64,000 nt of DNA, taken from Crenobacter oryzisoli. Lineage in GTDB: Bacteria > Pseudomonadota > Gammaproteobacteria > Burkholderiales > Chromobacteriaceae. This document shows, in pieces, positions 58,536-64,000 of this stretch (its first letter is position 1; every line of letters begins with the position of its first letter). Location: the NCBI RefSeq assembly GCF_030385785.1, contig NZ_JAUEDK010000023.1:16045-80044 (forward strand). Direction: 5' to 3'. The translations under genes were made by a program, and so were the position numbers. The notes below the pieces were generated by a model. That model did not search any database, had not been told where the DNA came from, and worked only from the letters and a program-made list of their open reading frames with translations.

Positions 58536-59150
58536 ATGAAGAAGGTACTCACTCTGGCCGTGTTGTCCGCGCTCGGTGCCAGTAGCGTATTCGCCGGGCA
58601 AGGGGACCTCCTGGCGCGCTTTCGCGTCATCAACGTCGATCCGGACACCAAGGTCGATCACACCTTGTCGACGCTCGATGTCGACGCTGATAACCAGACC
58701 GTGCCGGAGCTAGACTTCACCTACATGGTCACCGACCATATCGGCGCGGAGCTGATCCTGGCGACCTCGCGTCACAAGGTCAGCTCCAAGCTGGGCGATC
58801 TGGGCAAGGTCAGCGCGCTGCCGCCGACGGTGACCTTGCAGTACCACTTCAATCCGGAAGGGCAGATCCGCCCGTATGTCGGTGCCGGCGTTAACTACAC
58901 CCGGTTCTATAACGTGGGCCTGAGCTCCCCCTTGGGCGACCTGACCGTCGACCAGAATAGCTGGGGGCCGGCATTGCAGTTGGGCACCGACGTGGCGATC
59001 AACAAGGACTGGTTCGTCAACGCCGACGTGAAGAAGATCTACATGAAGACCGACGTGAAAGGCACCTCGGGGGCGATCGCCGGTGCCAATCTCGGCACGC
59101 TGAAGCTCAACCCGTGGGTATTCGGCATCGGTATCGGTACCAAGTTCTGA
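58536..59150 (+). CDS. ompW: OmpW-family outer-membrane protein
   Basis: The ATG at 58536 gives 204 residues with a signal peptide (MKKVLTLAVLSALGASSVFA) and an eight-stranded beta-barrel. Family hallmarks are TYMVTDHIGAELILATSRHKV, PPTVTLQYHFNPEGQIRPYVGAGVNYT and the terminal aromatic GIGIGTKF. OmpW channels admit small hydrophobic molecules and respond to stress and iron in other bacteria. An in-frame start at 58431 precedes the signal peptide and is rejected. A terminator follows. Confidence 0.93.
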   Translation: MKKVLTLAVLSALGASSVFAGQGDLLARFRVINVDPDTKVDHTLSTLDVDADNQTVPELDFTYMVTDHIGAELILATSRHKVSSKLGDLGKVSALPPTVTLQYHFNPEGQIRPYVGAGVNYTRFYNVGLSSPLGDLTVDQNSWGPALQLGTDVAINKDWFVNADVKKIYMKTDVKGTSGAIAGANLGTLKLNPWVFGIGIGTKF

Positions 59151-59182
59151 ACCACGGCAGGATGTGGGGACATCGGCCAGTG

Positions 59183-59207
59183 CGGCGCCCATTACGGGCG
59201 CCGTTTT
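59183..59207 (+). terminator. Terminator after ompW
   Basis: CGGCGCCC (59183-59190), ATTAC loop, GGGCGCCG (59196-59203), then TTTT. Confidence 0.88.
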
Positions 59208-59264
59208 GCATGACTTGCGGCTACAATCGGTAGACATTATCCAATTCCGATTGGGGAGAGATGC

Positions 59265-60332
59265 ATGAAAAGCTGGGTTTCCCAGGCGATCCACAAGATC
59301 GAAGCCGATTTCAACCGCTCTAGCGATACCCATCTGATCCCACTGTCCATTCCGGCACTGCCGCAGATCCAGCTCTACTTCAAGGACGAGTCGACCCACC
59401 CGACCGGCAGCCTCAAGCACCGGTTGGCGCGCTCGCTGTTCCTGTACGGCCTGTGCAACGGCTGGATCGATGAGGGCTCGACCATCATTGAGGCGAGCAG
59501 CGGCAGCACTGCGGTGTCCGAGGCGTACTTCGCGCGCTTGCTCGGCCTGCCGTTCGTGGCGGTGATGCCTCGCGGCACCTCGGCCGAAAAGATTCGCTCG
59601 ATCGAGTTCTACGGCGGACGCTGCCACCTGGTCGACGACCCCGCGACGATCTATGCCGAGTCGGCGCGGCTGGCGAAGGAAACCAACGGTCACTACATGG
59701 ACCAGTTTACCTATGCCGAGCGCGCCACCGACTGGCGTGGCAACAACAACATCGCCGACACCATCTTCAAGCAGATGGCGTACGAACCGAATCCGGAGCC
59801 GCGCTGGATCGTCTGCGGCGCCGGCACCGGCGGCACCAGCGCCACCTTCGGCCGCTACGTGCGCTACCAGCAGCTCGACACCAAGATCTGCGTGGTCGAC
59901 CCGGACAACTCGGTATTTTACGAAAGCTATTACTCTGGCAGGACCGATTGTCAGTGTGAGGGCGGCTCCGGTGTCGAGGGCATCGGCCGGCCGCGCGTCG
60001 AGCCGTCGTTCATACCGTCGGTGATCGACAAGGTGATCCGCGTGCCCAATGTCGCCAGCTATGCGGCGATCCATTTCCTCGAGGAAGTGCTCGGTCGCAA
60101 GTGCGGTGGCTCGACCGGCACCAATCTGTTCGGCGTGTGCGAGCTGGCCAGCGAGATGGTGCGGCGCGGCGAGGAGGGCGCCATCGTCACGCTGATCTGC
60201 GACGACGGCAGCCGCTACCTGAACAGCTACTACGATGCGCGCTGGCTGGCCAACCAGGGACACGACATCGCGCCGTGGCTGGAACGCTACCGCCGTTTCT
60301 TCTATGACGGCCAGTGGCAGGTTGGTGGCTGA
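59265..60332 (+). CDS. Cds1-like PLP-dependent cysteine desulfhydrase / cysteine synthase family
   Basis: This 355-residue fold-type-II PLP enzyme starts [19 protein letters not shown]. The Schiff-base lysine is K51 in [13 protein letters not shown], the carboxylate loop is SSGST (78-82), and the phosphate loop is [10 protein letters not shown]. It also carries the [21 protein letters not shown] segment of the Cds1 group. Cds1 enzymes release H2S from cysteine; cysteine synthesis is less likely. It is monocistronic, ending in a UUCG-loop terminator. Confidence 0.85.
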   Translation: MKSWVSQAIHKIEADFNRSSDTHLIPLSIPALPQIQLYFKDESTHPTGSLKHRLARSLFLYGLCNGWIDEGSTIIEASSGSTAVSEAYFARLLGLPFVAVMPRGTSAEKIRSIEFYGGRCHLVDDPATIYAESARLAKETNGHYMDQFTYAERATDWRGNNNIADTIFKQMAYEPNPEPRWIVCGAGTGGTSATFGRYVRYQQLDTKICVVDPDNSVFYESYYSGRTDCQCEGGSGVEGIGRPRVEPSFIPSVIDKVIRVPNVASYAAIHFLEEVLGRKCGGSTGTNLFGVCELASEMVRRGEEGAIVTLICDDGSRYLNSYYDARWLANQGHDIAPWLERYRRFFYDGQWQVGG

Positions 60333-60371
60333 AGGCTGTTGCCAAACCGCGTCATTGTTTGATTGCAAGTG

Positions 60372-60406
60372 AATCGCCGCCGCCCTTCGGGCCGCGGCGA
60401 TTTTTT
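60372..60406 (+). terminator. Terminator after the Cds1-like gene
   Basis: AATCGCCGC (60372-60380) and GCGGCGATT (60394-60402) with an inner CCC/GGG pairing around TTC, followed by a T-run to 60406. It also stands directly upstream of the truncated potA. Confidence 0.88.
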
Positions 60407-60446
60407 ATAACGAAAATAGCTACTTACCCAGGCTATTTCCCTACAC

Positions 60447-61268
60447 ATGACAGTGCGCCAGAACATCACCTTTCCGCTGCCGATGGCCGGCTGGGATGAG
60501 AAGAAGATTGAGGCGCAGGTCGACGAACTGCTCGAGGACGTGCGGCTGACCCAGTTTGGCCAACGCTTCCCGCACGAGCTGTCCGGCGGCCAGCGCCAGC
60601 GCCAGCGCGTCGCGATCGCCCGCGCGCTGGTCGACCGGCCGCGCCTGTTGCTGCTCGACGAGCCGCTGTCGGCGCTCGACGCCAAGCTGCGCGAGCAGAT
60701 GCAGATCGAACTGATCAATCTACAGAAGGAGGTCGGCATCACCTTCGTCTACGTTACCCACGATCAGGGCGAGGCGCTGGCGTTGTCGCACCGCATCGCG
60801 GTGATGAGCCACGGCCAGGTCGAGCAGCTCGACGTGTCGGAGCGCATCTACAGCCATCCGAAGAACCGCTTCGTCGCCGACTTCATCGGCCAGTGCAATG
60901 TGCTCGAGGGCACCATGGCGGTCGACGGCACGACGATGAGCGTCGCGCTGAAGGGCTGCGGCGAAGTGAAGTGCCAGAGCGTGCCCAACGCCAAGCCCGG
61001 CCTGAGCGGCCGGCTGGCGCTGCGCCCGGAGAAGGTCAAGCTCGACAAGGAACTGGGTCGTCACCCCGACGATACACACTTCAAGGGCCGCGTGCATGAC
61101 TGCCTGTGCCTCGGCGACGTGACCATCTACCTGGTCGAGGTCGCCGACGGCGTGATCATCGAGGCGATGCTGCCGAACAACATCCCGGGTGTCGCCAAGT
61201 TCTTCGACAACGGCGACGTGGTCGAGGTCGCCTGGCGTTTCGACGCCGGCAACTTCCTGGCGGAGTAG
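60447..61268 (+). pseudogene. potA: Spermidine/putrescine ABC transporter ATPase PotA, 5'-truncated
   Basis: The surviving 273 residues begin at MTVRQNITFPLPMAGW, a point about 90 residues into a normal PotA. The Walker A loop, Q-loop and all preceding sequence are gone. Just upstream, GCTATTTCCCTACACATG looks like a frameshifted trace of the ALFPHM segment. Walker B (LLLLDEPLSALD) and the switch histidine (THDQ) remain. The signature is altered to LSGGQRQRQRVAIARA by a threefold CAGCGC tandem (60591-60608) that adds two residues. It cannot bind ATP normally. Confidence 0.9.
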
Positions 61269-61274
61269 GCTGAC

Positions 61275-61910
61275 ATACTGCACAACCGACTCGGCAAGTG
61301 GCTGCTCTCGTGGTCGCCGCTCGTCTACCTGACGCTGTTCTTCCTGATCCCGACCGCGATCACGTTCGTCGCGGCGTTCCGCAACCCAGGCGACTACGGC
61401 GGCCTAGCCCCGATGTACAACATCGAAGACGGCAAGCTGCTGAGGGACCTGACGCTCGACAACTTCCACCGGCTGGTGGAAGAGCCGATCTATTTCGAGC
61501 TGTTCGTCAAATCGGTCGGCTACGCGGGGCTTACCACGCTGCTGTGCGTGCTGATGGCTTACCCGCTCGCCTGGCTGATCGCCACCACCCACAAGAAGTG
61601 GCGTGACCTTCTGCTGTTGATGGTGATTTTGCCGTTCTGGTCGAACTTCCTGATCCGCATCTACGCCTGGATGATCATCCTCGGCCCGCAGTCGGCGTTC
61701 ACCCTGTCGATCGACGACTTCGTGATCACCTTCTTCACTGCCGGTGCCGGTGCCGGTGCATCGACACTGCCGCTCGAAATCTACTCGATGATCAAGATCT
61801 CGGTGACGCCGGAGGTGAATGCAGTATCGAGTCTGCTGATGCTGCTCACCCTGGTGCTGATCGTGATCGCGTCCAAGGTGTCCCCGAGCGCACTGCGCGG
61901 CGGCAACTGA
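61275..61910 (+). pseudogene. potB-potC in-frame fusion remnant without a start codon
   Basis: From 61275 the frame reads as the N-terminal half of the permease PotB (LHNRLGKWLLSWSPLVYL...), through IRIYAWMIILGPQSAF. It then passes without a frame break into the C-terminal part of PotC (TLSIDDFVITFFTAG...EIYSMIKISVTPEVNA). About half of each gene is missing, with the join near 61690-61701. The expected ATG before LHNRL is ATA at 61275-61277. The first internal ATG is at 61413. Confidence 0.88.
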
Positions 61911-61920
61911 GAGCCGCGCG

Positions 61921-62013
61921 CCAGACTCTCCCGGCGTTGCTGCGCTGCCTTGCCGTACTACTGGTACTGTCCGCGGCAGCGACGCCTAGCCGGGATCGCT
62001 GCGCTGAGTCTGG
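61921..62013. repeat. 93-base imperfect palindrome between potBC and potD remnants
   Basis: The ends CCAGACTC (61921-61928) and GAGTCTGG (62006-62013) are exact inverted repeats. Inside them CCCGGC/GCCGGG and GCGTTGCTGC.../...GGCAGCGACGC pair imperfectly around TTGCCGTACTACTGGTAC. It has the form of a dispersed intergenic palindrome (REP- or MITE-like). Only one copy is seen in this window. Confidence 0.6.
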
Positions 62014-62106
62014 ATCACGATTCGAAGTCCAGCGTTCGGCTAATGTTGGCCGAGTCCCCGTTTTCACCGCTTTACGCTGTACCACGCCAATAAAAAGGGG
62101 ATTGTT

Positions 62107-63154
62107 ATGAAGAAGCGGCTGCTGGGCCTCGCGCTCGCCGCCGCGGCCAATGCCTACGCCGCCGACACGCTGCACCTCTACAACTGGAACAACTACCTGT
62201 CCGACGCCACGGCCAAGCGCTTCGAAGCCTACTGCAAGTGCAAACTGGTGCAGGACCACTACGGCGACAACGAAGAGATGCTCGCCAAGCTCGCCGCCGG
62301 TGCAAAGGGCGACGACATCGTGGTGCCGACCTTGATCGGTCAGGGCAAGACCCAGGCGCGCGACAAGGCGCAGCTGCCGAACTTCAAGAACATGAACGGC
62401 GCATAACTGAACAGCTTCTTCGACAAGGGCAACCAGTACTCGGTACCGTATGCGTTCACCACCACGCTGCTCGGCTACAACGAGACCAAGCTGAAAGTGC
62501 TGGGCGTTCTCGACAAGGCCAATAGCTGGGTGCTGATCTTCAATCCGGCCATCCTCACCAAGCTCAAGAGCAAGGTCACCGTGCTCGATTCGCAGCGCGA
62601 ACTGATGTCCGCGGCGCAGACGTACCTGGGCAAGCCGACCAACAGCACCAACCCGGCCGACTGGAAAGCCGCCAAGGAGGTGATCCTGAAGGCCAAACCG
62701 TACTGGGCCGCCTTCAACAACCAGAGCTACATCAAGGAGCTGACCGTCGGCAACATCTATGTCGCCTTCGGTTACTCCAACGACATGTACCAGGCCCAGC
62801 AGGACGCCAAGAAGGCCGGTCGCAAGTTCGCGATCAACTTCAACCTGCAGAAGGAAGGTAACACCCTGTCGATCGACAATCTGGTGGTGCTGAAGGACGC
62901 CCCCGCGCAAAGACTTGGCGTACAAATTCGTCAACTTCATGATGGACGGCCAGAATGCCGCAGACATGACCAACCAGATGGGCTCGGGCAACCCCAACGC
63001 CGTCGCGGTGAAATTCGTTAAGCCGGAGATCGTCAAGATCTCGGCGATCTTCCCGGCCAAGGGCGATGTTGCCCGCCTGCAGCAGCTGCAGGATCTGAAG
63101 GCCAAGGACCGTCGCGAACTCAACCGTGTCTGGTCCGAAGTGAAGCTGAAGTAA
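62107..63154 (+). pseudogene. potD: Spermidine/putrescine-binding protein PotD, nonsense and frameshift
   Basis: The frame starts with a signal peptide (MKKRLLGLALAAAANAYA) and TLHLYNWNNYLSD, typical of PotD. It is cut by TAA at 62404-62406, although the same frame continues as LNSFFDKGNQYSVPYAFTTT. A second lesion is a run of five C at 62900-62904: removing one C restores DAPRKDLAYKFVNFMMDG into the final frame, which ends VWSEVKLK. The total remaining length is near normal (about 348 codons), so both changes look recent. Confidence 0.92.
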
Positions 63155-63171
63155 GTTCAGTTTTATAGAAC

Positions 63172-63208
63172 AACGCCCGGGTTGGCCGAAAGGCCACCCG
63201 GGCGTTTT
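63172..63208 (+). terminator. Terminator after potD with TTGGCCGAA in the stem
   Basis: AACGCCCGGGT-T-GGCC (63172-63187), GAAA loop, GGCC-ACCCGGGCGTT (63192-63206), then TTTT. The stem has 15 pairs with one bulged T (63183). That T belongs to the exact TTGGCCGAA word at 63182-63190. Confidence 0.9.
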
Positions 63209-63236
63209 GCTATCTATATATAGGATATAGGCGAGA

Positions 63237-63869
63237 TCAGAGCAGGCTCAGGCGTCGTAGCTCGCCTATCGTGGTGATATGCACATCCACATGGGCCGGC
63301 CGTTTCGGCTCGGCGCTGATCCAGACCGTCTTCATCCCCAGCTCTTTCGCCGTCTTCAGGTTCAGCAGCGAATCCTCCACCATGATGCAATACGCCGGAT
63401 CGAGCTCGTGCTCCACCAGCACGGTGCGAAACGCATGGGCGGCCGGTTTGGGTTGGTAGTCCACCTGTTCGACGCCATACACCGCGTCGAAGTGGCGGGT
63501 GATGCCGATCGCTTCGAGCACCTTGCTGACATAATGGAGTGGCCCATTCGACAAGAGGTACTTGCGCCCCGGTAGCGCCGCCAGCGTCTCGTCGACACAG
63601 GCGTCCCAGCTGAGCATCGCCAGCAGCTCGTCGAGCGGGTGGGTCTGTTCCAGGAAATGCTGCGCGTCGATGCCGTGGTTGGCGACCAGACCGTGCAGCG
63701 TCGCACCGTAACGGGCCCAGTACTCCTTGCGCAGCTCGTTGGCCTGCAGCTCCGTCAGCTGCAGCTCCCGCATCATATATGCGGTCATCGACCGGTTGAT
63801 GTGGGGGAATACCGCACGGCTCGCATCGTGCAGGGTGTCGTCGAGGTCGAAAATCCAGGTCGGCTTCAC
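63237..63869 (-). CDS. HAD-family pyrimidine 5'-nucleotidase
   Basis: The GTG at 63869 (AGAGA about six bases upstream) gives 210 residues starting with KPTWIFDLDDTLHDASRAVF, the HAD motif I. Motif II is LLSNGP, and motif III/IV is KP...MVEDSLLNLKTAKELGMKTVW. Its HAD cap arrangement fits the SDT1/pyrimidine 5'-nucleotidase group. In-frame starts at 63917 or 63896 would add an unconserved N-terminus. Substrate is assigned by family only. Confidence 0.85.
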   Translation of the reverse strand: MKPTWIFDLDDTLHDASRAVFPHINRSMTAYMMRELQLTELQANELRKEYWARYGATLHGLVANHGIDAQHFLEQTHPLDELLAMLSWDACVDETLAALPGRKYLLSNGPLHYVSKVLEAIGITRHFDAVYGVEQVDYQPKPAAHAFRTVLVEHELDPAYCIMVEDSLLNLKTAKELGMKTVWISAEPKRPAHVDVHITTIGELRRLSLL

Positions 63870-63991
63870 AGTCGGTCTCTCTAGCGCGGAACGGAACACT
63901 GCATTATCTCCCGTCATTGCAGCAACTGCAGTACGCAATGGCAGGCGATTTTCTATAATTACTTTAAAGCTAGGCCGGTGCCAACCGGCCC

Positions 63992-64000
63992 GGGGGGGGG
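63992..64000. other. Terminal run of nine G
   Basis: The window ends in GGGGGGGGG after CCAACCGGCCC. Such a homopolymer at a sequence end is most likely a contig-edge artefact rather than biology. The 63939-63991 stretch has a TATAAT (63954-63959) but no gene in view. Confidence 0.6.

Noticed and set aside
60447..61268. PotA remnant as a functional short ATPase
   Set aside because: The Walker A loop is absent and the signature is expanded; the partner permeases are also broken.

Overview
The window looks like chromosomal DNA of a GC-rich betaproteobacterium. Gene order and protein sequences fit the order Neisseriales, probably the Chromobacterium/Vogesella/Pseudogulbenkiania group. That placement rests on my recall of protein families and is an inference. 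The window begins inside fusA and ends in a run of nine G, which looks like a contig edge.

Layout. (1) 1-15.7 kb: the translation supercluster, from fusA' and tuf through the S10, spc and alpha operons to rpoA and rplQ. Two well-formed sigma70-type promoters lie inside it, before rplN and before rpsM, and a strong terminator follows rplQ. (2) 16.0-21.6 kb: miaB, a YCII protein, and the phoH-ybeY-corC-lnt block (RNA and ribosome maturation, then lipoprotein acylation). (3) 21.7-29.2 kb: a beta-alanine/methylmalonate-semialdehyde module (mmsA and an omega-aminotransferase) divergent from a MocR-type regulator, then a MOSC protein and a MarR/MFS efflux pair. (4) 29.2-35.7 kb: a gene-poor, decayed stretch with a LysE exporter, small membrane and lipoprotein genes, a chemoreceptor remnant, a transposase remnant, a possible small RNA and tRNA-Met. 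(5) 35.7-38.4 kb: a pteridine reductase-like gene, ttcA and a spermidine-synthase-like gene. (6) 38.6-53.8 kb: a surface-glycan locus. wbpA-wbpB-wbpD-wbpE should make a UDP-2,3-diacetamido-glucuronic acid. A Wzx flippase, an acyltransferase and three glycosyltransferases follow. An aminotransferase, an initiating phosphoglycosyltransferase and a membrane 4,6-dehydratase of the bacillosamine (Pgl) type close the locus. Three small unrelated genes (GNAT, ABM, DUF1737) are wedged inside it. (7) 54-64 kb: mixed genes (YdcF/SanA-like, yggL, ubiD, ompW, a Cds1-like PLP enzyme, a HAD nucleotidase) and two wrecked loci: a ypfJ-type metallopeptidase and a whole potABCD polyamine-uptake operon.

The main unexplained signal is a short word, TTGGCCGAA. 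I count 21 exact copies on the two strands by eye, where base composition predicts about one or fewer. Four copies are intergenic, and two of those sit in hairpins between genes. The nine copies read as Leu-Ala-Glu use the TTG codon. The pattern resembles a DNA-uptake-sequence dialect or another genome-wide signature word, and I offer it as the candidate undescribed system.
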